Source: Methylomonas sp.
Lineage (GTDB): Bacteria; Pseudomonadota; Gammaproteobacteria; Methylococcales; Methylomonadaceae
NCBI GenBank assembly: GCA_026989715.1
Contig: JALSIU010000250.1
Span: 1 to 14,232, forward strand
Direction: 5' to 3'
Length of the DNA: 14,232 bases
Positions 7,001 through 13,472 of this stretch are shown piece after piece; within the stretch, counting starts at the first letter, position 1; each line of letters starts with the position of its first letter. The notes under the pieces are model-generated. The model searched no databases. It was not told the origin of the DNA and saw nothing but the letters and a program-made list of their open reading frames with translations. The position numbers were made by a program, and so were the translations under genes.

Positions 7001-7933
7001 ATGAAAATTTTAATTGTAGATGATAGTCAGGCAATACGTTTATTAGTTGCTCAATGTGTTGTGCCATTTGGGCATGAAGTTATCGAAGAGGAAACAGGTG
7101 AAGGTGCGGTTAAATATGTACGCGATAACACGGTTGATTTGGCACTAATGGATGTAGAAATGCCGGGAATCAATGGCTTTGAAGCAACGCAACAAATTAG
7201 AAAGTTAAAAGGCGATGAAGGGTGGTTCCCTATTATTTTTTTAACAACTAAAAATGATGATGATTCATATACGCAGGGATTTTTAGCAGGTGGCGATGCT
7301 TATTTACCTAAGCCCATCAACCCGTTGCGCTTACAGTTACAGATTACGGCAATGGAACGCATTTATTATATGCGGCAGAAGTTAAAGCAGGTACAAGCAG
7401 AATTGGTCGAAGCAAACACAGCATTATTGCATTTATCTATGTTTGATAAGTTAACAGGCTTGGCCAATCGTCGTCATTTTGATCAAACTTTAGAGAAAGA
7501 ATATAAATTAGCAAAACGTAAGAAAGAGCCTTTAAGTATTATTATTTGTGATATTGATTTTTTTAAGATTTACAATGATTCCTATGGGCATCAGGTAGGT
7601 GATAGCTGTCTTGAGTTAATAGGAAAATGTCTGCAAAAGGCCGTGGGGCGACCGACAGATTTGGCTTGTCGTTATGGCGGTGAAGAATTTATCTTTATTT
7701 TGCCTAATACTCATTTACAAGGTGCGAGTTGTTTTGCTGAAAAGGTAAGAGAGGCGGTAGCGGCACTTGCCATTGAACACAGTGGTTCGAAGGTTGCGCC
7801 ATACGTTACTTTGAGCTTGGGAGTGGCAACCTATAATGGTCAATATAAAAGTGGCGAAGAAATTACTAAAGCCGCTGATGAGGCCTTATATAGAGCAAAA
7901 GAAAAGGGTCGCAATCGATATGAGACAGCTTAG
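7001..7933 (+). CDS. Response regulator with GGDEF domain (diguanylate cyclase)
   Basis: A 310-residue cytoplasmic signalling protein making cyclic di-GMP from two GTP. Residues 1-120 are a receiver domain with acidic pair D7-D8, phospho-acceptor D51 (LMDVEMPG) and the KP motif (YLPKPINP). A helical linker (~120-143) leads to a GGDEF domain (~145-310) that starts FDKLTGLANRR and has DIDFFKIYND and the active-site loop GGEEF at 226-230. An RxxD inhibitory site (R217-D220) lies exactly five residues before it, so product inhibition is expected. ATG 7001 is chosen because MKILIVDDS is the canonical receiver start; AGGTGGAG (6981-6988) is upstream at a rather long distance, with a four-codon frame (ATG 6990) ending across the start. 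No partner histidine kinase is in the window. Confidence 0.93.
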   Translation: MKILIVDDSQAIRLLVAQCVVPFGHEVIEEETGEGAVKYVRDNTVDLALMDVEMPGINGFEATQQIRKLKGDEGWFPIIFLTTKNDDDSYTQGFLAGGDAYLPKPINPLRLQLQITAMERIYYMRQKLKQVQAELVEANTALLHLSMFDKLTGLANRRHFDQTLEKEYKLAKRKKEPLSIIICDIDFFKIYNDSYGHQVGDSCLELIGKCLQKAVGRPTDLACRYGGEEFIFILPNTHLQGASCFAEKVREAVAALAIEHSGSKVAPYVTLSLGVATYNGQYKSGEEITKAADEALYRAKEKGRNRYETA

Positions 7934-8871
7934 TGCATAGATTGTATTTAGCAAAAGATTTTATCCAAACGGAAGAAGGCTTGGTTTTTGCCGTTGTTGC
8001 ACAAGGTTTGGAGCAGGGTAAGGTGCTTTGTTTTTTGCGTTATGTGTTGCAAAATTCAGGTTGGCAAAAATTAGATACTTTATCGGCCAATCAGTTATTG
8101 CAAGCAAAATATCCCCAATATTTATTTTTTTCAGTACAAAAATCAGCGCATTTACATGCGGTTGATGTGCAGTCCATTGTGATGCATCACCAGCCTAAAC
8201 AACGCTTACAGGCATTGCTGGTAAAAAATAGTCAAGATAAAGTTGAGCAGGATTTACATGCTTTATGTCATTTATTACAGGCTGCAGGTGTTTCCTTGTC
8301 GGAGATAGGTGTGACCGGTTCATTATTAATTGGTGCGCAGAACCCAAGTTCAGATATTGATTTAGTGGTCTATGATAGACAAGCTTTTCATTGTTTAAGG
8401 AGGATTATTGCACAACTGATAGCAGCCGATAAATTACAAGCATTAGATGCGACTGCTTGGCAAGAGGCTTATCATCGGCGACAGTGCGATTTAAGTTATA
8501 CGGATTATGTCTGGCACGAACAGCGTAAATATAATAAAGCCCTAATTAATGGGCGTAAGTTTGATTTAAACTTAGTGGTTGTTGAGCCGACTGAGAGTGA
8601 GAGAAATTATGTCAAACAAGGTGCATCTGTTATTCAGGCTGTCGTGATAGAGGCACAATATGCTTTTGATTACCCTGCACGGTTCCTCGTTAAACATCAT
8701 ACCGTGACAGAAGTTATTTGTTACACGGCAACGTATACCGGCCAAGCAGAATCAGGGGAACTGATTGAAGTTGCGGGGCAGATGGAAGTCGCTAGCACCG
8801 GTCAGGTGCGCATGCTTGTCGGTTCAAGCCGTGAAGCGGTTGGTGAATATATCAAAGTGCTTACACAGTAA
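7933..8871 (+). CDS. Predicted nucleotidyltransferase (COG1665-like, Pol-beta superfamily)
   Basis: A 312-residue protein starting with GTG that shares one base with the diguanylate cyclase stop (TAGTG), so the two are probably co-translated. The centre holds the Pol-beta-type nucleotidyltransferase signature: GVTGSLLIG (G129-S130), then SDIDLVVY with metal ligands D141 and D143, and a candidate third carboxylate D211 in KFDLNLVV. The N-terminal ~100 residues (LAKDFIQTEEGLVFAVV...) and C-terminal ~70 residues (VTEVICYTATYTGQAESGE...) resemble, from memory, COG1665, a family best known in archaea. The two flanking domains distinguish it from minimal MNT toxins and from CCA-adding enzymes. Substrate is unknown. 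Its pairing with a c-di-GMP synthase is suggestive but unproven. Confidence 0.7.
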   Translation: MHRLYLAKDFIQTEEGLVFAVVAQGLEQGKVLCFLRYVLQNSGWQKLDTLSANQLLQAKYPQYLFFSVQKSAHLHAVDVQSIVMHHQPKQRLQALLVKNSQDKVEQDLHALCHLLQAAGVSLSEIGVTGSLLIGAQNPSSDIDLVVYDRQAFHCLRRIIAQLIAADKLQALDATAWQEAYHRRQCDLSYTDYVWHEQRKYNKALINGRKFDLNLVVVEPTESERNYVKQGASVIQAVVIEAQYAFDYPARFLVKHHTVTEVICYTATYTGQAESGELIEVAGQMEVASTGQVRMLVGSSREAVGEYIKVLTQ

Positions 8872-8899
8872 AAATCAGGCTAATATTTTCGTTATAGTG

Positions 8900-8932
8900 G
8901 TGCATTACCCGTTCTACGAGCCGGTAATGCAC
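8900..8932. terminator. Probable bidirectional terminator between convergent genes
   Basis: GTGCATTACC (8900-8909) is perfectly complementary to GGTAATGCAC (8923-8932) around a 13-base loop, in the 91-base gap between two genes that end toward each other. Flanking T-tracts are weak on both sides (TATTTT on the plus strand). A further GCATTAC occurs at 8967-8973 inside the end of the CBS gene and could pair alternatively with the right arm. Confidence 0.55.
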
Positions 8933-8962
8933 ATAAATGCTATTTTGGAGTGTTAGCGGATG

Positions 8963-9358
8963 TTACGCATTACTGGTTAATGCTCTGAGTACATCTGTAC
9001 GGCTAATAATACCCACCAAGTTCTTATCTTTATAAACAGGAAAACTTCTTACAGAGGAGCCTTGAAATTTTTCAGCTAAATCCACAATGCTGGTTTCAGC
9101 CTCTACATGGACAACCTGATCGGTCATAAATTCAGCGACTTTACCTGTACCGCTCTGGTTGTAAGCCGCCTCCAAAACAACTTTTATACCATCTCTTTCT
9201 GTAAATACACCAATGACTTTGCCCTGCGCATCAATAACAGGTGCGCCGGTAATTTTATGGTCTAATATTCTTTGGATAGCATCGATGACATTCATATCTG
9301 GTGATAATTTAACCAGGTGTTTAGTCATATAATCTGCTACGGTAATTTTTGCTAACAT
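8963..9358 (-). CDS. Tandem CBS-domain protein
   Basis: A 131-residue stand-alone pair of CBS domains. CBS1 (~5-62) has ADYMTKHLVKLSPDMNVIDAI, ITGAPVIDAQGKVIGVFTERD. CBS2 (~72-128) has VAEFMTDQVVHVEAETSIVDLAE, SVRSFPVYKDKNLVGIISRTDVLRAL. Such modules bind adenine nucleotides (AMP, ATP, SAM) and usually sense energy state; the partner of this one is not evident. ATG 9358 is chosen because AAAGGAG (9365-9371) lies six bases upstream; the longer frame starting at 9397 has no such site and adds non-CBS sequence. It follows pncC on the same strand after 241 bases with no obvious shared transcript. Confidence 0.9.
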   Translation of the reverse strand: MLAKITVADYMTKHLVKLSPDMNVIDAIQRILDHKITGAPVIDAQGKVIGVFTERDGIKVVLEAAYNQSGTGKVAEFMTDQVVHVEAETSIVDLAEKFQGSSVRSFPVYKDKNLVGIISRTDVLRALTSNA

Positions 9359-9599
9359 AATCGACTCCTTTATTATTTTTGAAGATTTTAGTGTCATGAA
9401 TGACTGAATGGTAGCTAATAAATCATGAGTTTAAATGAATTGACAGGCAAATTGGCTAGACTGGGGTAATGCAGCATTTTTAAGTATTAAGTGCTGTTTT
9501 CCTCTTATATGCTACTTTACTGTATATTGCACTATACCACATCACTTTTTTAATACTAGAGCCTTATTGTCTTGGTATCGGGTAAGTTGATAGGCAGAT

Positions 9600-10094
9600 T
9601 TATGCTCCTTTAGCATCAGGAATTAAATTAAGTGCAGCATAAACGGCTTGCATGCGTACTTGTTTGCGGTCGCCACTAAACTTTTTTAACACAATGACGG
9701 CGGGGTGACCACGTTGTTGCCATGCTAAATAAACGGTACCAATCGGTTTTTGCGCTGTGCCACCTGTTGGGCCGGCAATGCCTGTAGTGGCAATGGCATA
9801 ATCTGCGGGGCACCGGCTTAGCACGCCGGCTGTCATGAGTGCAGCGATTTCGGCGCTGACGGCTCCAAATTGGGAAATTAGGTCGGTAGGGACAGCGAGC
9901 ATATCAGTTTTGGCGCGATTACTATAGGTTACAAAGCCACAATCAAACCAGGCTGAGCTGCCTGCTATATCCGTAATGCTTTGTGCAATCCAACCACCTG
10001 TGCAGGATTCGGCGGTACTTAGGCAAGATTGAGATTGTAGGAGGAACAGTCCTAATTTTTGAGCGGCTAGCTCAAGATTGGGTGTGCTGTGCAT
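9600..10094 (-). CDS. pncC: Nicotinamide-nucleotide amidase PncC (CinA C-terminal family)
   Basis: Deamidates nicotinamide mononucleotide to nicotinate mononucleotide in the pyridine nucleotide cycle. The 164-residue length equals the stand-alone CinA domain (E. coli PncC 165). The conserved motifs are TAESCTGGW with the probable nucleophile S30, DIAGSSAWFDCGFVTYSN, GAVSAEIAALM, ATTGIAGPTGGT and KPIGTVYLAW. ATG 10094 has no evident ribosome binding site; a TATAAT on this strand at 10109-10114 would give a very short leader if used. In many proteobacteria this gene lies before recA, but here it diverges from metZ instead. Confidence 0.93.
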   Translation of the reverse strand: MHSTPNLELAAQKLGLFLLQSQSCLSTAESCTGGWIAQSITDIAGSSAWFDCGFVTYSNRAKTDMLAVPTDLISQFGAVSAEIAALMTAGVLSRCPADYAIATTGIAGPTGGTAQKPIGTVYLAWQQRGHPAVIVLKKFSGDRKQVRMQAVYAALNLIPDAKGA

Positions 10095-10150
10095 GTGGGT
10101 ATTTATCTATTATAAAGTGAGTCGGGTTAATAAATCATAATGATAGTGCG

Positions 10151-10189
10151 TATAATAGTGTAGGGCTAGCTATTGTACATGGGCAATAG
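10151..10189 (+). promoter_or_regulatory. Candidate metZ promoter and adjoining inverted repeat
   Basis: TATAAT at 10151-10156 precedes metZ by about 100 bases; the -35 region (TTAATA near 10127) is weak. Just downstream, CTATTG (10170-10175) and CAATAG (10184-10189) form a perfect inverted repeat with an eight-base spacer. A second, GATTTT/AAAATC, is at 10203-10208 and 10214-10219. No MetJ box (AGACGTCT) or recognised SAM riboswitch is present. Confidence 0.35.
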
Positions 10190-10256
10190 GATAAATAGAG
10201 CCGATTTTAGAGCAAAATCTATTAAATAATTTTAAGTGAGTTGAAGAAAGAAGCGC

Positions 10257-11441
10257 ATGACTGATAAAAATTGGGAAGATTATTCCGTAGAAACACAAGC
10301 TATTAGAGCAGGGCAGCAACGTACGCATGAAGATGAACATAGCATGCCTATTTTTATGACCTCTAGTTACGTTTTTAAAAGTGCAAAGGAAGCTTCGTTG
10401 CGCTTTACAGGGCAACAAGCGGGGAATATTTATTCACGTTTTACCAATCCGACAGTCAATACTTTTCAGGAGCGACTTGCACTAATGGAGCAAGGCGAGC
10501 GTTGTTTGGCTTTTGCTTCGGGAATGGCGGCCATTATGGCTATTGGTATGAGCTTATTAAAAGCAGGTGATCATGTTGTTTGTTCGCGTAGTGTTTTTGG
10601 TAATACGGTTTTAACATTTCAGAATTATTTTGCCAAATTTGGCGTAGAAACGACGTTTGTTGAATTATCTAATCTTGACGCATGGCAAGCTGCCATTCAG
10701 CCGAATACGCAATTTTTATTTGTGGAAACACCGTCTAACCCTATGATGGAATTAGTGGATATTAGTGCATTGGCTGAGATTGCCCATCAGCAAGACTGCT
10801 TATTGGTTGTTGATAATGTATTTTGTACGCCCATTATGCAAAAACCTTTAAGCTTAGGTGCTGATATTGTGGTGCATTCTGCAACTAAATATATAGATGG
10901 CCAAGGGCGTTGCGTGGGTGGGGCGGTAATTGCGAGTGAAGAAATCATTGAGCAGTCGATTTACCCTTATTTACGTACGGGGGGCGCGACTATGAGCGCG
11001 TTTAATGCTTGGATATTTTTATCGGGTTTAGAAACCTTAGCGGTTAGAATGCAGGCGCATTGTGATAATGCTTTTGCATTAGCCAAATGGCTGGAAAGCC
11101 AAGAGGCTGTTGCTAAAGTGCACTATCCCGGTTTGGAATCTCATCCGCAACATGCTTTAGCCAAACAGCAACAGAGTCATTTTGGTGGGGTGGTGAGTTT
11201 TGAATTAAAAGGTGGCAAAGAGCAGGCTTGGCGTTTGATTGATGCGACTCAACTGTTATCAATTACGGCGAATTTAGGTGATGTTAAAACCACCATTACT
11301 CATCCTGCCAGTACGACACATGGTCGTTTAGCACCTGAAGTCAGGTTGCAAGCTGGGATTAAAGATAGTTTAGTACGTATTTCGGTGGGGCTAGAAAATA
11401 TTGAAGATATTAAGCAAGACTTATTGCGTGGTTTATCGTAG
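10257..11441 (+). CDS. metZ: O-succinylhomoserine sulfhydrylase
   Basis: A PLP enzyme that makes homocysteine directly from O-succinylhomoserine and sulfide, bypassing cystathionine. The 394-residue Cys/Met-metabolism fold is complete. It has SSYVFKSA, YSRFTNPTV, ASGMAAIMAIGMSLLKAGDHV (PLP phosphate region), VETPSNPMMELVDI, VVDNVFCTP, and the Schiff-base lysine K211 in HSATKYIDGQGR. The C-terminus has LSITANLGDVKTTITHPASTTHGRL. Overall it resembles pseudomonad MetZ much more than MetB or MetC, notably the DGQGR and NAWIFLSGLETL blocks. ATG 10257 gives the usual N-terminus (ETQAIRAGQQRTHEDEH); the upstream AAGAAAG is only a weak ribosome binding site. It is monocistronic, divergent from pncC and closed by a terminator. 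Confidence 0.95.
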   Translation: MTDKNWEDYSVETQAIRAGQQRTHEDEHSMPIFMTSSYVFKSAKEASLRFTGQQAGNIYSRFTNPTVNTFQERLALMEQGERCLAFASGMAAIMAIGMSLLKAGDHVVCSRSVFGNTVLTFQNYFAKFGVETTFVELSNLDAWQAAIQPNTQFLFVETPSNPMMELVDISALAEIAHQQDCLLVVDNVFCTPIMQKPLSLGADIVVHSATKYIDGQGRCVGGAVIASEEIIEQSIYPYLRTGGATMSAFNAWIFLSGLETLAVRMQAHCDNAFALAKWLESQEAVAKVHYPGLESHPQHALAKQQQSHFGGVVSFELKGGKEQAWRLIDATQLLSITANLGDVKTTITHPASTTHGRLAPEVRLQAGIKDSLVRISVGLENIEDIKQDLLRGLS

Positions 11442-11484
11442 TTGGCAATGAAATACAGATTTATTGAGCGGCGTTTAGAGTGTG

Positions 11485-11511
11485 GCCAGCCCAGATAGGG
11501 CTGGCGGTTTT
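11485..11511 (+). terminator. Intrinsic terminator after metZ
   Basis: GCCAGCCC (11485-11492) pairs perfectly with GGGCTGGC (11498-11505) around a five-base loop, followed by GGTTTTG. The opposite strand lacks a T-tract, so it acts mainly for metZ. It lies just beyond the 3' end of the convergent PEP-CTERM gene. Confidence 0.88.
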
Positions 11512-11520
11512 GTAAGATGA

Positions 11521-12117
11521 TTATTTGCGACGTTGAGCCACTACTCCGACTAAACCAAGACTTAATAATGCAATAGTCATAGGTTCCGGAACAGCATAAC
11601 TAGCAAGATTGGCTGTAGAGAGTGTTTGCCAGTTGCTACCATCTGTTGTAAAGCGTGCGCTACTATAGCCATTACAACAACTTTCAGCCCAGTAAATATC
11701 TAGCGTATGGTCACCGGCAGCAACAGGGTTATTGAGTAAATTCATCACATCCGTATTATTCCAGTTATAGCTCCACCATAAATCATCGACTCGATTGCCT
11801 ATTAAAGTATTATCAAGGTACAGAGCCGCGCCGTAATGCGCATCTAAACCTGCCTGAAAGCCCCATGTGCCCGCTTGGCTAGTGCTAAAATCAACAGATA
11901 AACGGCTTATGCTGTTATTACCTGAATAGAAGGCAGTAAATTCACTGATAGAGCTTGTGTTAATAGTAGAGGTTTGACTGTTCCATGAATTGATAAAGTC
12001 ATTATTATTAATGCTGCCGGTAATACTCCTAGTCGATATTTCAATTGTGGCAGCATTGGCCATTGTGCAAGTTGCTGTGAAAAGTAGTGCAACAATTGAA
12101 TGTGTAATTCTTTTCAT
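11521..12117 (-). CDS. Secreted PEP-CTERM sorting-domain protein
   Basis: The 198-residue product has a classic Sec signal peptide (MKRITHSIVALLFTATCTMANA, cleavage after A22). The C-terminal PEP-CTERM signal is VPEP at 176-179, a hydrophobic stretch (TIALLSLGLVGVVA) and the basic tail QRRK. This marks it for exosortase processing, a system linked to exopolysaccharide matrices. The mature part is rich in N, S, T and W, as in other family members, and contains an unusual adjacent cysteine pair, ESCCNG at ~147-150, which recalls NCBI's 'CCXG family' PEP-CTERM proteins (name from memory). ATG 12117 is chosen because AGGTGG lies eight bases upstream; GTG 12129 would overlap that site. No exosortase is in the window. 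The mature domain has no known activity. The -24/-12 element ahead indicates RpoN control. Confidence 0.85.
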   Translation of the reverse strand: MKRITHSIVALLFTATCTMANAATIEISTRSITGSINNNDFINSWNSQTSTINTSSISEFTAFYSGNNSISRLSVDFSTSQAGTWGFQAGLDAHYGAALYLDNTLIGNRVDDLWWSYNWNNTDVMNLLNNPVAAGDHTLDIYWAESCCNGYSSARFTTDGSNWQTLSTANLASYAVPEPMTIALLSLGLVGVVAQRRK

Positions 12118-12165
12118 AATGGAAGCCACCTTATTGGATTAATGAATGTGTTTGCATTAATTAAA

Positions 12166-12180
12166 GCGAATACTGTGCCA
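12166..12180 (-). promoter_or_regulatory. Sigma-54 (RpoN) -24/-12 promoter for the PEP-CTERM gene
   Basis: Read on the minus strand the sequence is TGGCAC-AGTAT-TCGC. The invariant GG (-24) and GC (-12) are separated by exactly ten bases, as in the consensus TGGCAC-N5-TTGC, with a single mismatch (TCGC for TTGC). The start of transcription would be near 12155, leaving a ~38-base leader that contains the AGGTGG ribosome binding site. Confidence 0.65.
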
Positions 12181-12326
12181 ATATGAAAAAATTTAGTTTT
12201 ACCACATTATGCAGTATATTATTTTCAATAACATATTGATTTATATATATTTTAATAGGTTTGTGATGATGATTTTCTGTAGAGGATTTTATGAAGCCTG
12301 TACGGGTACAAGGTCAATAGGTTTGA

Positions 12327-12398
12327 CTGACATAATCTGTCAGTGTGAATATGACAAATATGTCAGCTCAACTGACATATTTTGTTAATAGCATGACA
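12327..12398. repeat. Cluster of TGACA/TGTCA inverted repeats (putative activator sites)
   Basis: Six pentamers occur in 71 bases: TGACA at 12328, 12352, 12373 and 12394, TGTCA at 12338 and 12361. They make CTGACA-N5-TGTCAG (12327-12343), TGACA-N4-TGTCA (12352-12365), and an 11-base perfect repeat with a five-base spacer (12356-12366 with 12372-12382). The cluster is ~150-220 bases upstream of the -24/-12 element, a usual enhancer position for RpoN activators. It also lies just past the hda stop, so the longest repeat could double as a weak hda terminator. The rest of the 294-base gap (12118-12411) is AT-rich without a supported gene. Confidence 0.6.
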
Positions 12399-12411
12399 GA
12401 TAATGGGGTGG

Positions 12412-13125
12412 TTATTCGTTGGCATCGTTTTTTTGTAGTAGCACCTCTTTTAAAAAAGGTACGGTCAATTTGCGTTTGGCAACTAAAGTAGCCTGTTCTA
12501 GTTTAGGTAATAAGTCCCATAGAGCGGCTAAGTCACGCGCATAATGTTTGCTGAGAAATCGGCCAACCTGTGGTGAGATGGCTAGCCCTAAATATTTGGC
12601 TTTGCATGTAAAGGCGGCAATACAATCGGCATCGGTGAGTTCTTGTAATTTTAAAGTTAAGCCCCAGCTCATGCGCGTTTTCAAATCCGGTAATTGAATT
12701 GGGAGCAAGTGAGGTGGGCAATGTGCTGAGAGTATCAGGTGGTGATCGTTATCTCTGTGTCGGTTGTAAAAATTAAATAAAGCTTGTTCCCACTCACTAT
12801 GGTTTGCACAATCGGCAATATCATCAATACAGACTAAATCAAATTTATCCAAGCCCTCAAGTATTTCCGGTTTAGGTGGGTTGATGCCGGATAAGGGTAA
12901 GTAAAAGGCATTTAATTGTTGTTGATGAGCTAATTGGCAACAGGCTTGTAATAAATGCGTTTTACCGGTGCCAGCGGCTCCCCATATAAACAATTGCCGC
13001 TCGCCGGTACCCATTGCTGTTGCAGTCAATGCCGCAATGGCTTCTTGATTATTACCGGTATAAAAACTACTGAAAGATTGCTCGGCTGCAAGCTCAAATT
13101 GTAAAGGGAGCTGTTGTGTGCTCAT
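12412..13125 (-). CDS. hda: DnaA regulatory inactivator Hda
   Basis: Works with the DNA-loaded sliding clamp to stimulate hydrolysis of DnaA-bound ATP and so prevent re-initiation of replication. The N-terminal clamp-binding motif is QLPLQF (5-10). The AAA+ core carries Walker A GAAGTGKT (49-56), Walker B LVCIDDI (97-103), sensor-I-like LILSAH and the box VII arginine region LKTRMSWGLTLKL. A sensor-II-like RDL lies near residue 195. At 237 residues it matches the family and lacks the DNA-binding domain of DnaA. Its ATG overlaps the stop of the DUF2069 gene (ATGA, 13122-13125), so it is the last gene of a coupled operon. Confidence 0.94.
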   Translation of the reverse strand: MSTQQLPLQFELAAEQSFSSFYTGNNQEAIAALTATAMGTGERQLFIWGAAGTGKTHLLQACCQLAHQQQLNAFYLPLSGINPPKPEILEGLDKFDLVCIDDIADCANHSEWEQALFNFYNRHRDNDHHLILSAHCPPHLLPIQLPDLKTRMSWGLTLKLQELTDADCIAAFTCKAKYLGLAISPQVGRFLSKHYARDLAALWDLLPKLEQATLVAKRKLTVPFLKEVLLQKNDANE

Positions 13126-13472
13126 GCTTGTTGTTCTCGGCTACTATGACGTACAAAAAGGCTGGCACCAAAAAATAGCATCAGGCTGAAAACAACTTCT
13201 AAGGCAGGTAATAAAGGGTCTATCCGTACATAGGTTTCAATACAACCATGAATAAAATAAGGCATGCTGATGTAAGCCATCCAAGAACAGCTTTTGGTTT
13301 TGCCGTTAAGAAAACCTAATAATACAAAGAGTAAAGGGCTGACGATAGCAATCAGAGCTAAAGCAACAGGCAATTGCTCTGGCGGCGATAGCACGGTATT
13401 CCATAGCATAAGGAGTATAAATAGACCAAAATAACCGGTTAAGGCAATGGCATAATAGTGGCGTGCTGTCAT
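13122..13472 (-). CDS. DUF2069 inner-membrane protein
   Basis: A 116-residue, four-helix membrane protein. Hydrophobic segments lie at about 8-27, 36-53, 63-77 and 86-107, with short polar links (NGKTKSCSW, ETYVRIDP). The pattern ending in SMPYFIHGCIETY is what I associate with DUF2069, a small family found beside wrbA/arsC and hda in gammaproteobacteria. It has no known function. It overlaps its upstream neighbour (wrbA-like, 13469-13472) and downstream neighbour (hda, 13122-13125) by four bases each, so its level is tied to both. Confidence 0.8.
   Translation of the reverse strand: MTARHYYAIALTGYFGLFILLMLWNTVLSPPEQLPVALALIAIVSPLLFVLLGFLNGKTKSCSWMAYISMPYFIHGCIETYVRIDPLLPALEVVFSLMLFFGASLFVRHSSREQQA

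Noticed and set aside
6990..7002. The 13-mer ATGAAATACAGAT also appears at 11449-11461 after metZ.
   Set aside because: Only 13 AT-rich bases with unrelated flanks; no terminal repeats or element between the copies, so probably chance.
7933..8871. Considered as a cyclic-oligonucleotide (CD-NTase) defence synthase or an MNT-type antitoxin.
   Set aside because: Flanking domains resemble COG1665, and no effector, Cap or HEPN partner gene is adjacent.
9440..9500. TTGACA (9440) followed by the hairpin CAGCA/TGCTG (9472-9496) and TTTT, looking like a small plus-strand RNA.
   Set aside because: The best -10 is poor and spaced 19 bases away, and the predicted start would fall inside the hairpin; no gene on this strand ends here.
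9359..9599. 241-base gap between pncC and the CBS gene, searched for promoters and small genes.
   Set aside because: Only weak matches such as TATAGT on the minus strand (9531-9536) without a -35; nothing strong enough to list.
10170..10418. Minus-strand 82-codon frame across the metZ start.
   Set aside because: Overlaps the conserved MetZ N-terminus and its leader; composition looks like antisense of coding DNA.
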